Both the position numbers and the translations under genes were made by a program. Below, one piece after another: positions 1 to 9,380 of a stretch of DNA of 43,066 nt (position 1 is its first letter; each line of letters begins with the position of its first letter). The stretch is from Candidatus Solibacter usitatus (GTDB lineage: Bacteria; Acidobacteriota; Terriglobia; Bryobacterales; Bryobacteraceae). The stretch lies in the NCBI GenBank assembly GCA_016191645.1, contig JACPVQ010000016.1, forward strand, positions 1 through 43,066, in the 5' to 3' direction. The notes beneath the pieces were generated by a model. The model made no database searches, was not told the DNA's origin, and saw only the letters and a list, made by a program, of their open reading frames with translations.

Positions 1-1
1 A

Positions 2-340
2 ATGAAGGTTCTTTTTGACAACGGCACGCCACGTACCCTTGCCCGGTTCTTGATCGCCATGCACACGGTCACAGAGGCCCGGGCACAAGGTTGGGCGGAA
101 TTAGAGAACGGGGAGTTGTTGAGCAAGGCGGAGGCTGCGGGCTTCGAAGTGCTGGTTACAACCGACAAGAATATCGGCCATCAGCAGAACCTTTCAGTCC
201 GCAGGATAGCGATCGTCGTACTCGGCCAAGGACGCTGGAGCCAAATCGAACCATGCGTTTCGCAAGTGGTTAGGGCTGTGAACGAATCCGCACCCGGTAG
301 CTACACCGAAGTGGATATTCCGTTCACTTCTTTGCGGTAA
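2..340 (+). CDS. DUF5615-type PIN-like protein
   Basis: The 112-residue protein opens with MKVLFDNGTP and contains TTDKNIGHQQ. Both are typical of DUF5615 proteins, small PIN-like putative nucleases often encoded after a DUF433 or other small antitoxin-like gene. The conserved acidic residues of the PIN fold would be D6 (LFDNG) and D55 (TTDKN). The ATG is the second base of the window. Because MKVLFD is the normal N-terminus of the family, the gene is probably complete and any partner would lie just outside the window. Its 3' end overlaps the convergent efflux adaptor gene by 17 bp. Toxin activity is inferred from the family and is not shown here. Confidence 0.75.
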   Translation: MKVLFDNGTPRTLARFLIAMHTVTEARAQGWAELENGELLSKAEAAGFEVLVTTDKNIGHQQNLSVRRIAIVVLGQGRWSQIEPCVSQVVRAVNESAPGSYTEVDIPFTSLR

Positions 341-1400
341 TGGCCGAGCCCTCACGGATTTCGTCGCTGGCGCTTTTCACAATGGTGTCTCCGGCGGACA
401 AGTTTGCAAAAACTTCCACCAAATCGCCGGCGGCCGAGCCGCGCACCAAATTGACCCATTCCGCCTTGCCGTGATTGAGGCGTACAACAAAGCTCCGCTC
501 CGTCGTAGTGACAATACTGGTTCGCGGCACTAGCATCGATGGCCGGGCGCGGCGGAACGGCCATTGCACTTCCGGATACATCCCCGGGGTAAGCCGTCCA
601 TTGGAATTCATCACGTCCATCTCGACAGGCATCGTACGGGTCTTTGCGTCCATGTTGTGCGGCATTCGGGCCACAACGCCGTGGAACGTCTCGCCGGGGA
701 ACGCGGGCACTGTGAAGGGAACTTTCGCTCCCAGTTGCACGCCGCCCGCATCGGTTTCCGGAACGGCCACAATCAAACGCAGACGCGATTGCTGCTCCAA
801 TCGGAGAAGGGGCTTTGCGTTGGGACCGGCCAACGCGCCAGGATGCGCCCAGCGCTGCGTGATGACGCCGTCAAACGGCGCGGTGACCTTCAAATAGCCG
901 ATCAAATCGCGTTGGACGGCCACCACGCCTTGGGCGGCCTTGGCGGAATTTTCCAGCGAGCGGATCAACGCTTGAGCGGCGTCCACCGTTTTTTCGGCAA
1001 TCGTGAGTTCGTTGGCGGCGATTGCGCCAGGCGTCGCCGAGGCGGCCTTGATGCGTTCATAGGTGCTCTGCGCGGCCACCAGGCGCGCCTGTGCTTCGGC
1101 CTTCTGCGAATCGATGACTTGTACGCGCACAAGGCTTTCGGAAATCTGGGCCTGCATCTCGGGAGCCGATAGCGTAACCAGGGTCTGGCCCGCCTTGACC
1201 ATGGTTCCGACGTCGCCGTCGACCTTCTCCACATACCCCGGCACGCGCGCCGACAGGTCCACTGTTTGATAGGGAGTGAACTCGCCGGGCAGCTTCGTTT
1301 TTCGCTCCAGCACTTTCGACGTGACAGTGGCCACCTCGACACTCTGCGCAAAACAAGCGCCCGCGGTCAGAACAAGAAAGAGAAATCTATGCTGGCTCAT
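324..1400 (-). CDS. RND efflux periplasmic adaptor (membrane-fusion protein, HlyD family)
   Basis: The protein of about 358 residues has an N-terminal signal peptide (MSQHRFLFLVLTAGACFAQ). A biotinyl-lipoyl-like half-motif follows (ARVPGYVEKVDGDVGTMVKAG), then an alpha-helical hairpin rich in Ala and Gln. The second lipoyl half reads VTAPFDGVITQRWAHPGALA, and a beta-barrel/MP-proximal domain follows. Adaptors of this family link an inner-membrane RND pump to an outer-membrane channel. The reading frame is open further upstream, but the start at 1400 is chosen because the signal peptide begins there. That start lies inside the 3' end of the RND gene (14-bp overlap), so translation is probably coupled. 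It is the last gene of the tripartite set. The substrate is unknown. Confidence 0.9.
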   Translation of the reverse strand: MSQHRFLFLVLTAGACFAQSVEVATVTSKVLERKTKLPGEFTPYQTVDLSARVPGYVEKVDGDVGTMVKAGQTLVTLSAPEMQAQISESLVRVQVIDSQKAEAQARLVAAQSTYERIKAASATPGAIAANELTIAEKTVDAAQALIRSLENSAKAAQGVVAVQRDLIGYLKVTAPFDGVITQRWAHPGALAGPNAKPLLRLEQQSRLRLIVAVPETDAGGVQLGAKVPFTVPAFPGETFHGVVARMPHNMDAKTRTMPVEMDVMNSNGRLTPGMYPEVQWPFRRARPSMLVPRTSIVTTTERSFVVRLNHGKAEWVNLVRGSAAGDLVEVFANLSAGDTIVKSASDEIREGSAITAKK

Positions 1401-4400
1401 AATATCGGCTCGACGAATCGTTGGGATCAAGAGATTGTGAACCCGCTTTGTCACGCTGGAAAATTGCGTAGAACGCGGGAACAATAGTGAGAGTGGCGAA
1501 CGTGGCGAAAAGAAGGCCGCCAATGACGGCGCGGCCCAGCGGCATGTTTTGCTCCGCCGCTTCGCCCACGCCCATGGCGATGGGAATCATGCCTGCGATC
1601 ATCGCCGCCGCGGTCATTAGAATCGCGCGCAGACGGCCGCGTCCGCCTTCCACGGCGGCTTTCACGGAATTCTGAGAATCGGTTCGCGCCATTTCGGAAA
1701 ACGTGACCAGAAGGATGGAGTTGGCTACCGAGATGCCGATGGCCATGATGGTTCCCATGAAACTTTGAATGTTGACGGTGCCGCCGGTGAGCTTCATGGA
1801 GAGCATTGCGCCGATGAGAACGGCGGGAATGGTCATCAACACAACCAACGCCAGGCGAACGGATTGGAAGTTCGCGGCGAGAAGCAGGAAGATGAACGCA
1901 ACGGCGAGGAGAAGGCCGTTGGAAAGGCCTGTCACGGTTTCCTCCAAAGCGGGAACTTCGCCGCGCACCGCGACGGAAACTCCTTTTGCCGGCGTGCCCG
2001 CGCGCCGAATGGCAGCCTTTACTTCAGGCAGAACATCGCCGAGCGGCTTGCCGTGAATGTTTGCCGTGATGCTGGCAACACGCTGCATGTTGTAGCGTTC
2101 GACGCTGCCGGCGGCCGTGCCGTAGCGGATGTCGGCGACGTCGCCCAACGTGGGACGCGATTCGCCGTTCTGCATGATGGGAAGCTGCCGCATGTCGTCG
2201 ATCGACTGCATGCGGTGTTGCGGAATCTCGACTTGAATCTGGAAGCCGTTGCCACTCGCCGGATCGCGCCAGTAGTTCGGATCGATGAAGCGGCTGCTCG
2301 AAGTTGCGGTGACGAACGACCTGGCCACCGAAGACGCCGTCAAACCCATTTGACCGGCGCGTTCGCGGTCGATGCGCACATCCACCGTGGGGTAATCGAA
2401 GGCCTGCGCGATCTGCACGTCGCGCAGCGAGGGAATCTTCTTCATCTCGGCCAACACCTTCATGGCATGCGCGCGGTTCGCGGGGAGCGCCGGTCCCTGC
2501 ACGGCGACTTCGATTGGCGTTGGCGATCCCATCCCCATCACCTGGCTGATGATGTCGCCGGCCTCGAAAGAAATCTGCACGCCCTCAAGTTCCCGTTGGA
2601 AGCGGGCGCGAAGTTTTTCCTTTACCGCCGCCATCGGCGGAACGCCGTTGTGGAGCGCGCACTTCATGACGATCTCCTGCGGTCCACTGGTCCAGAGGTA
2701 GACGGTGTTGATGGGATAGCTGGCGGGCTGTACCCCGATGAAGGCGGTGCTGATCTTGACGTTGTTCGCGCCCACTTCACTCTTGATGAGATCGAGAGCC
2801 TTCAACGCAATCAGTTCCGTACGCTCGATGCGCGTTCCCACGGGAGCCTTGAAGCGAATTTGAAACTGATTGTTCGCGTTGGTTAAGGGAAACATCTCCA
2901 CGCCGATGGAGGGATAAAGCGTGTACAGCACGACGCCGCACACGATGAGATAGACGGGAGCAAGTATCCAACGGGCCTTAACGGCCATGTTCAGATATCC
3001 CGAATAGATGGAATGCAGAATCCCACTGTGTTCGTCCCGCTTGCCGCGCGAGCGCATGATCCATGTGGAAAGCACGGGAACCAATGTGCTGGAAAGAATG
3101 TAGGACGACACCATGGCAAAGCCGACTGCCATCGAAAGCGGTACGAACAGCTGTTTGCCAGCGCCGGTCATGAAAAACGACGGCACGAAGACGGCAAGAA
3201 TGCAGAGCATGGAAAGTAGCCGCGGAACAGCGGTCTTACGGCAGGCGTCCATAACGGCGCGCGCGCGCGAAACACCCGCCGCCATATGGGAATGAATGTT
3301 CTCAATTTCAACTGTGGCTTCGTCCACCAAAACACCGACGGCCAGCGCCAGGCCTCCGAGAGTCATGATGTTGATGGTTTGCCCGGTGATCCACAGGCAA
3401 AGTACGGCCGCCAGCAGCGCGCTGGGAATGGTGAGAATCACGACGATGGCGCTGCGCCAGTCGCGAAGGAACAAAAGCACCATAAGGGCGGTCAACACCG
3501 CGCCGAGACCGGCTTCGTTGACCAGACTCTTAATGGCGCTGAGGACGTATCCGGATTGGTCGAACTCGAGGGTGACATTCACGCCCGGCGGGACCACATT
3601 CAGGAACGACGGAATGGCCGCTTTGACCCGGTTGAGAACGGCCACGGTGGAAGCGTCGGCACGCTTGGTCACCTGCATGTACACGGTACGCTTTCCGTTG
3701 ACATGCGCGTAACCCGTCAGAATATCGGTACCGCTTTCCACCACGGCGATGTCTCGAAGAAATACCGCCGGTCCCGATCCCGTGCGCACGGGTGCGTCTT
3801 CAAGTTCTTTCAAATTGCCGCCGACCACGACGTTCGTGTTGGCAATGCGCGTCAAATCGCCGGTGCGCACGTTTCCCGATGGAAACACCGCGCTGGCCTT
3901 ATTCACCGCGTTGATCGCCTCTTCCGGGGAGATGCGGTACTGCCGCATTTTATCCGGCGAAAGCCGCACGATGATTGCGCGCTGATTCCCGCCGAAGGGC
4001 GGCGGCGCGGAAACGCCTTCCAGGGTCGCAAAGAGCGGCCGCACGGTATTCAGGGCGATATTCTGCATCTCGCCGGGCGAATGCGTGGCGCTGGTAAACA
4101 CCAACTGGCCTACCGGAATGCTGCCCGCATCGAAGCGCGTGATAAACGGCGGGACGGCTCCCGGAGGCATGAACGCGCGCGAGCGGTTGACGTAGCCCAC
4201 CACTTCCGCCATCGCCTGGTTCATCTCCGTGCCTTCGTGGAAAACCAGTTTCATCAGAGCCGCGCCTTGAATACTTTTCGATTCGACGTGTTCGATGCCG
4301 GTGATGTAGAGGAAATGATACTCGTAGTAGTAGGTGAGGAATCCCTCCATCTGCGAAGGATCCATTCCGCCGTAAGGTTGCGCCACGTAGATGGCCGGAG

Positions 4401-4524
4401 CGCCTACCTTGGGAAAAATATCGACAGGCATGCGGCGAACGGCAAGGAACGCCAGCAGCATCACAGTGAACACCGAAACGACGATGGTGATGGGACGTCG
4501 AAGAGCGGCAAGTACCAGCCACAT
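1387..4524 (-). CDS. RND-family inner-membrane efflux transporter
   Basis: At 1045 residues this is the usual length for an AcrB/CzcA-type pump. An N-terminal transmembrane helix (residues 11-30) is followed by a first periplasmic porter domain. A helix bundle at about 335-480 contains VGVLVDEATVEIENI at 397-411. A second porter domain and a C-terminal bundle (LLLAVAFIFLLLAANFQ onward) complete the duplicated architecture. In AcrB the proton-relay position is an Asp-Asp pair; here it is Asp401-Glu402, which is different from both AcrB (DD) and CzcA (DG). The start is 6 bp after the TolC-like gene, and the end overlaps the adaptor gene. Drug versus metal specificity cannot be decided from the sequence. 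Confidence 0.93.
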   Translation of the reverse strand: MWLVLAALRRPITIVVSVFTVMLLAFLAVRRMPVDIFPKVGAPAIYVAQPYGGMDPSQMEGFLTYYYEYHFLYITGIEHVESKSIQGAALMKLVFHEGTEMNQAMAEVVGYVNRSRAFMPPGAVPPFITRFDAGSIPVGQLVFTSATHSPGEMQNIALNTVRPLFATLEGVSAPPPFGGNQRAIIVRLSPDKMRQYRISPEEAINAVNKASAVFPSGNVRTGDLTRIANTNVVVGGNLKELEDAPVRTGSGPAVFLRDIAVVESGTDILTGYAHVNGKRTVYMQVTKRADASTVAVLNRVKAAIPSFLNVVPPGVNVTLEFDQSGYVLSAIKSLVNEAGLGAVLTALMVLLFLRDWRSAIVVILTIPSALLAAVLCLWITGQTINIMTLGGLALAVGVLVDEATVEIENIHSHMAAGVSRARAVMDACRKTAVPRLLSMLCILAVFVPSFFMTGAGKQLFVPLSMAVGFAMVSSYILSSTLVPVLSTWIMRSRGKRDEHSGILHSIYSGYLNMAVKARWILAPVYLIVCGVVLYTLYPSIGVEMFPLTNANNQFQIRFKAPVGTRIERTELIALKALDLIKSEVGANNVKISTAFIGVQPASYPINTVYLWTSGPQEIVMKCALHNGVPPMAAVKEKLRARFQRELEGVQISFEAGDIISQVMGMGSPTPIEVAVQGPALPANRAHAMKVLAEMKKIPSLRDVQIAQAFDYPTVDVRIDRERAGQMGLTASSVARSFVTATSSSRFIDPNYWRDPASGNGFQIQVEIPQHRMQSIDDMRQLPIMQNGESRPTLGDVADIRYGTAAGSVERYNMQRVASITANIHGKPLGDVLPEVKAAIRRAGTPAKGVSVAVRGEVPALEETVTGLSNGLLLAVAFIFLLLAANFQSVRLALVVLMTIPAVLIGAMLSMKLTGGTVNIQSFMGTIMAIGISVANSILLVTFSEMARTDSQNSVKAAVEGGRGRLRAILMTAAAMIAGMIPIAMGVGEAAEQNMPLGRAVIGGLLFATFATLTIVPAFYAIFQRDKAGSQSLDPNDSSSRYYEPA

Positions 4525-4530
4525 AATGGA

Positions 4531-5883
4531 TTACCTCGCCTTCTCCAGGAACTCCGCTAAATCGCCTTTGGAACCGGCGACGGCGAGGAGAGCGCGCCAC
4601 ACGCTGAGCCGCGCGATGGAATTCTCCACTTCCGATTGCGACAACAACCGCTGCGCTTCGGCTACCTCAATGATAGTGGCGAGTCCGGCCTTGTATCGCG
4701 CGGTGGCCTGCTGTTCGACGGCCTTGGCGGCTCGCAACTGGACCGGAGCCTGCCGCGCGGCTTTCTGAGCGCCATCGAGCATCGCTTTCGATTTCTCCAT
4801 CTGCCCTTCCAATTCGCGAACCATAAGACTGAGCCGCGCTTCTTCGCCGCGCTCTTTGTACGCTTCCACGTCACGCTTGGCGCGCAGTGACGGATTCTCC
4901 AACAGCGGAAACGTCATGATGAATCCCAGACCCCAATTAGAGATGTTGGGACCCAGACCCGATGCCGCGCCTCCCGTGGTTCCGTTGGCGAATGCGCCTG
5001 TGCCGCGCGCGTACGTGGCGCCTTGCACAAGGAATTTGGGATACCACAAGCGGTCGAGCGCCGCCTGGCGCGACTTGGCCTCTTCAATGGCCACGCGTTG
5101 CTCACGCGCCGCGGGGTGCTCCGAAACACCGCCGGCCACTTCCAGCCCAACTGGCATGGAGAGCAGCTTACCCACCTCCGGGGCAATCTCGGATGGATTC
5201 ACTCCCAGCAACTGCGCCAGTGCGGCCTTGCCCACGGCAACGGCCTGCTCCGCCTGAATCACTTGCGTTTCCGCGAGTGCAATCTCCGCCAATGTTCGCT
5301 CCAGATCAGCCCCGGGCCTGAGCTCCGCCTTCACTAATGCACCCACAACCGTCTCCATCGACTTGCCGCGTACCACGCTCGCTTTGGCGATTTCCACCAT
5401 CTGCTGCGCGGCCAGGATGGTGAGGAATGCATCGGCGGCAGCAAAGCTAACTTCGAACTTGGTTCTCTCGACGCCGGCCTCCGCCCTCTTGCGCGCCACC
5501 TCGGCAGTAGCGACATTCGCTTTGCGCAGACCGAAATCGAACGGTTCCCAGGCGACGAGAAGTCCGAGAGCCGTACCCCAAACACTGGTCATGCTGTTAT
5601 CCGCCAGCGGGGGACCGGAGATGGAAGGCAGCGTCGACTGCGGCATCAGCAAACCAAACACATTGTTACGCGTGGCCCGGTTCACCTGTGATAGAAAATC
5701 CGCGCGTGGAAGAAAGGAGGTACGCGCCAATTGGACGCCCGCGGCGGCGGCCGACACCTGCTCCAACGATACTTTGATGGAAGGGTAGCGCGTGAGCGAC
5801 TGGTCGACTGCCTGTTGCAGCGTGATGGGGGCTGCCCCTAAGGAAGCCGCAAATACGGCGGCGAGAAAGAGGGGAGACTTCAT
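4531..5883 (-). CDS. TolC-like outer-membrane efflux channel
   Basis: The 450-residue protein has a signal peptide (MKSPLFLAAVFAASLGAA) and then ITLQQAVDQSLTRYPSI, the standard opening of the outer-membrane efflux protein family. Long Ala-, Glu- and Gln-rich helices form the two repeated halves. The C-terminal half contains ARYKAGLATIIEVAEAQRLL, matching the conserved RYxxGxxxxxxVxxAQ pattern of TolC proteins. It supplies the outer-membrane channel for the RND pump encoded immediately downstream (6 bp). Its start is 16 bp after the stop of the Oar-like receptor gene, so all four may be on one mRNA. A TAGAAT box on the minus strand (5897-5902), 12 nt before the ATG, could be a secondary promoter. 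Confidence 0.92.
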   Translation of the reverse strand: MKSPLFLAAVFAASLGAAPITLQQAVDQSLTRYPSIKVSLEQVSAAAAGVQLARTSFLPRADFLSQVNRATRNNVFGLLMPQSTLPSISGPPLADNSMTSVWGTALGLLVAWEPFDFGLRKANVATAEVARKRAEAGVERTKFEVSFAAADAFLTILAAQQMVEIAKASVVRGKSMETVVGALVKAELRPGADLERTLAEIALAETQVIQAEQAVAVGKAALAQLLGVNPSEIAPEVGKLLSMPVGLEVAGGVSEHPAAREQRVAIEEAKSRQAALDRLWYPKFLVQGATYARGTGAFANGTTGGAASGLGPNISNWGLGFIMTFPLLENPSLRAKRDVEAYKERGEEARLSLMVRELEGQMEKSKAMLDGAQKAARQAPVQLRAAKAVEQQATARYKAGLATIIEVAEAQRLLSQSEVENSIARLSVWRALLAVAGSKGDLAEFLEKAR

Positions 5884-5899
5884 GATCCGGGCTTAGATT

Positions 5900-8800
5900 C
5901 TACCAATAAAGCTTCAAGGAAAGCTGAATATTTCTTGGGTCGCGCGTGGTGGTGACCTGACCCGAAGTTCCGCGGGAACCCGCCGTTACAGGTTGACCCG
6001 GGTTACTGCCGTTCACTCCCGTACTGACGCCATACCATTGCGTGTGGTTCATAACGTTGAACGACTCCAAGCGGAATTGCACGTTGCGCGATTCGGCAAA
6101 ACGGAAATTCTTGAACAGCGACATATCCAGGTTCACCACCTTGGGGCCGCGCAAGATTCCTTTGCCCGTGTTGCCGAGGCTGCCGTCAAAAGGCCGCCCG
6201 AAAACCAGCGGGTTGAAGAACTCATTGCGGCTCTGTTCTTCCGGGTATGGATTGCCTCCCAGGTAATCCGCGCGGACGCCGCCGGCCAGCGTGCCCGCGT
6301 TTCCATTCGACGAAATGGTGAGCGGAGTTCCCGTCCAGAAGCGGGAGATCCCGGACAATTGCCACCCATTCAGCGCCGTTCGCATCACGCGTTGGTTCAA
6401 GTAGCCGCGTGCCAGGCGCGGCGCGTAGAAAACATAATCGACGCCCAGCACGTGCTTGCGATCGAAGCCTGCGGGTCCCCACTGGCGGTGACGATCGAGA
6501 TAGTAATCGATCACGGTAGTGTCGAAATCTACATCGTCCAACGCTTTCGCCCACGTGTAATTCACGTTCATCGTCAAGCGCTTGGAAAACCGCCTGCTGA
6601 CGCGAGTTTGCAGTGCATTGTACTTACTGGTCGCGCCGAAGTCAGTGTAGTTGATGCTGGTGAATCCTTTGTAGGGCCGGACCGCGTCGGTTACGCTGTT
6701 GTTGGCGGCGAGGATGTTTGTGGAGGTTGTGGTTCCGAGAGGCAGTTGGTTGAGGTCGCGGCGATACTGGAGATGCTTGGCGGTGTTTCCAACGTAGGCC
6801 ACTTCCACGACGATGGTTTTGCGGAACTGCCGTTGGACGCTCAGATTCCAACTATAGACCGTTGGCGTTTTCATCTCGCGATTGAAGGTGGAGATGGCGA
6901 CGGGAAAGCGCGTTCCGCCGGCGATCAGTTCGGGACCGAGCGCATCGACATTGCCGGAGAAAAGGCTCGGCGTGTAGACGAGCGGCGGATTGCCGGCGCC
7001 GTCGAAATTGTTGACGTTTTGCCGGATGCGTTCAAAGAAGGTCCCGACGCCTCCACGCACGCTGGTCTTGGCGATGGGCGACCAGGCGAACCCGACGCGC
7101 GGCGATATCTGATTCCAGCGGTGCGTGCCGAAACCGGCGGGAATCCCCGGCGAGTTCTCCTGCACGATGCCATTGAACGGATCGCCCGATCCGGGCACGA
7201 TGCTGCCTCGCAACAAACCGCTGCTGGTGTCGATGGTCACTGCTTTGGCGGGATTGAACAATGCCGGGTCCCAATAGTTCTGCAAATACTTGTGCCGCGT
7301 GTAAGTCGGCCCAAGGTACGCAAATCGCGCGCCTAATTCGAGTGTCAGATTTCGACGCACCTTCCAACTGTCCTGGCCGTAGAATTCCAGCCCCCAGAAT
7401 CGGAAGTCCGCGTAGAATTTGCCGTTGGTCTGGCTGAACGCGGTGTAGTAGCCTGTGAGCAAATTGGCCAGGCCGTTGTTGGTATCGAAAGGATTGATGC
7501 GCGTGGTGGAAGAGGTGAAATCGAAATTCCCGGCATCGTTCCACGAAGGCTGTTGTTGTTTGTCGTCCAGATTGAGATAGACGCCTACTTTGAAGGTGTG
7601 CTTGCCGCGCATGAGCGTTAGGTTGTCCGTCCATGCGTAATCCTTGCCATCGTTTTCCCATGTGGATGCGAACCCTCCCAGGTTGCACGAGCCGACTCCG
7701 CAGTTGAATCGCGGAAAGCGGTTGCGAAGGTTGGCATCGGGAAAAATCTGTTTGTATGTGAAGCCGAGTTTGTCGCGGTCATAGTTCGCGGGATCGTTTC
7801 CAGGCGCGGCATCGACAATCTGCGTCTGGTGAGTGTAAGCAAAAACGAACTCGTTGATGGTGGCCTGCCCAAACAGCTTGACGAGATTCCACGACCAGTT
7901 CGACCCTGGCTTTTCACGCATCATCGGATAGACGACGTACGGCGTAGTGGTGAAGATTCCCAGACCCTGCTCCTCATGCTGGGCATCGTTGGACCAGCGG
8001 AAAAAAAGATTGGTTTGGCGGTTGATGTGGTAATCGATGCGCGCGATGTCCTGGTTCTTGCGCAGCCTGTAGAGATCGCGCAATGGCACGCGCATCTGCT
8101 CCGGAGCGTTCGGCGTTTGCGTGGAGAACGAACGGTCCGGCTTGTTCAGCACTTTAAGAAACGCCGCGGCGTTCCTGCTGAACTGCGACTTGGGAATGAT
8201 GTTGTTCGGAAAGGGGAGACCATCCGTGATATTGCCGCCGGCATTGCGTTTGATGGAGCCGGGGACAAAGATGGTCCCGTTGCGGAACGATGGCGCGGTA
8301 GTGATATTTCCCGCGCGAATGAGCAGCGAAAAATCACCGTCCAAAAGCTCCGGCCGCGGAATGTCGACAAACTGGCCGCCGTTGGGCCGGATGCCGCGCG
8401 TGGTCTCGTGGTTGAAGAAGAAAAACAGCTTCTTGTCCGATTTTGTGGAGATGCCGGGAATGTAGACCGGCCCGCCGGCGTTGCCGCCGAACTGGTGAAA
8501 GCGCAGTTTCGTTTTGCGCCCGGTGATATCGAAGGGCGGACGGGCGTCCATGACGTCGTTGCGTCCGAAATAGTAAAGAGCGCCGTTGTATTTCTTGCCG
8601 CCGGCTTTAGTGGACGCGGAAATGGCTACCCCCGCGATGCGTCCAAACTCGGCGGCGAATCCGCTGGTGGCGACTTTGAATTCGCCAATGGCATCCAGGC
8701 TGGGCTGCGTGTACTGCGCCCCGTTGTCGCCAACATCCGTGTTGTGCGTGCCGTCGAGCATGACGTTGTTCTGGCTGTCGCGCCCGCCATTGACGTTGAA

Positions 8801-9343
8801 GCCCGTGGTGGCGCTGAAGCTGAGGCGGAAATCGGATTGGGCGGACGTCGTCACCCCGGGCAGCGTCAGCAGCAGCGATCCAAAATCGCGGCCGTTCAGG
8901 CTCAATTCCGAAATCTGTTCCGATGTAATGATGAATCCCTTTTGACCCGTGGTGGTCTCTACCAGCGGGATCTCATCGCGGATGGTGACGGAAGTTGCCG
9001 TTTCGCCCACCTCCATCTTTGCCGCGCCCAGATTCATGGTCTGCCCGGCGTCGAGCACAATCCCGGTGAGCTCCAGCGCTTTGAAACCCGCACATTCCAG
9101 ACGCAGCGTATAGACGCCTTGCAGCAAGGGGCGCAGTTGAAACGATCCATCCGCGCCGGAAGTGACCTGGCGCACCACGATACCTTTCGATTGATCGGTT
9201 GCCGTGATTTTCACATTGGCAATGACGGCGTCGGTCTTGTCGGAAGCAAAGCCTTGGATCAATCCGCTTTGACAGAAAGCGGGCGAAGCGGCCAGAAGCA
9301 GGGAGCCAACTGACAAACAACGGAGAATCGGCGTGGAGCGCAT
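5900..9343 (-). CDS. Oar-like TonB-dependent receptor with carboxypeptidase-regulatory N-terminal domain
   Basis: The protein of about 1147 residues has a signal peptide (MRSTPILRCLSVGSLLLA...FC). Residues of about 27-110 form a CarboxypepD_reg-like beta-sandwich (TDQSKGIVVRQVTSGADGSF). A plug domain follows (SLNGRDFGSLLLTLPGV, FNVNGGRDSQNNVMLDGT), then a large outer-membrane barrel ending in the aromatic NIQLSLKLYW. This is the Oar/Cna-B-type receptor family expanded in soil Acidobacteriota and presumed to import oligomeric nutrients or to help assemble surface structures. A GTG 18 bp upstream is possible. ATG 9343 is preferred because it starts the signal peptide and lies 6 nt after a TATACG box. 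The gene sits 37 bp after the TPR gene and 16 bp before the efflux operon. Its ligand is unknown. Confidence 0.9.
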   Translation of the reverse strand: MRSTPILRCLSVGSLLLAASPAFCQSGLIQGFASDKTDAVIANVKITATDQSKGIVVRQVTSGADGSFQLRPLLQGVYTLRLECAGFKALELTGIVLDAGQTMNLGAAKMEVGETATSVTIRDEIPLVETTTGQKGFIITSEQISELSLNGRDFGSLLLTLPGVTTSAQSDFRLSFSATTGFNVNGGRDSQNNVMLDGTHNTDVGDNGAQYTQPSLDAIGEFKVATSGFAAEFGRIAGVAISASTKAGGKKYNGALYYFGRNDVMDARPPFDITGRKTKLRFHQFGGNAGGPVYIPGISTKSDKKLFFFFNHETTRGIRPNGGQFVDIPRPELLDGDFSLLIRAGNITTAPSFRNGTIFVPGSIKRNAGGNITDGLPFPNNIIPKSQFSRNAAAFLKVLNKPDRSFSTQTPNAPEQMRVPLRDLYRLRKNQDIARIDYHINRQTNLFFRWSNDAQHEEQGLGIFTTTPYVVYPMMREKPGSNWSWNLVKLFGQATINEFVFAYTHQTQIVDAAPGNDPANYDRDKLGFTYKQIFPDANLRNRFPRFNCGVGSCNLGGFASTWENDGKDYAWTDNLTLMRGKHTFKVGVYLNLDDKQQQPSWNDAGNFDFTSSTTRINPFDTNNGLANLLTGYYTAFSQTNGKFYADFRFWGLEFYGQDSWKVRRNLTLELGARFAYLGPTYTRHKYLQNYWDPALFNPAKAVTIDTSSGLLRGSIVPGSGDPFNGIVQENSPGIPAGFGTHRWNQISPRVGFAWSPIAKTSVRGGVGTFFERIRQNVNNFDGAGNPPLVYTPSLFSGNVDALGPELIAGGTRFPVAISTFNREMKTPTVYSWNLSVQRQFRKTIVVEVAYVGNTAKHLQYRRDLNQLPLGTTTSTNILAANNSVTDAVRPYKGFTSINYTDFGATSKYNALQTRVSRRFSKRLTMNVNYTWAKALDDVDFDTTVIDYYLDRHRQWGPAGFDRKHVLGVDYVFYAPRLARGYLNQRVMRTALNGWQLSGISRFWTGTPLTISSNGNAGTLAGGVRADYLGGNPYPEEQSRNEFFNPLVFGRPFDGSLGNTGKGILRGPKVVNLDMSLFKNFRFAESRNVQFRLESFNVMNHTQWYGVSTGVNGSNPGQPVTAGSRGTSGQVTTTRDPRNIQLSLKLYW

Positions 9344-9349
9344 GCCTCT

Positions 9350-9355
9350 CGTATA
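9350..9355 (-). promoter_or_regulatory. -10-like box close to the receptor start
   Basis: On the minus strand this reads TATACG, 6 nt before ATG 9343. At that spacing transcription would begin at or next to the start codon. No clear -35 box is seen. This is one of several similar arrangements in the window. Confidence 0.35.
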
Positions 9356-9380
9356 CCACACCGAAAGAAGAGCGATGAGT

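Noticed and set aside
3286-4560. Long open frame (424 codons) antisense to the RND transporter
   Set aside because: Its translation is rich in His, Arg and Gly with no recognisable family, and it lies exactly opposite a well-supported gene. High GC content commonly leaves such antisense frames open.
7829-9313. 494-codon plus-strand open frame opposite the TonB-dependent receptor
   Set aside because: The translation is low-complexity, rich in Arg, Val and Gly. The opposite strand encodes a receptor with signal, plug and barrel motifs.
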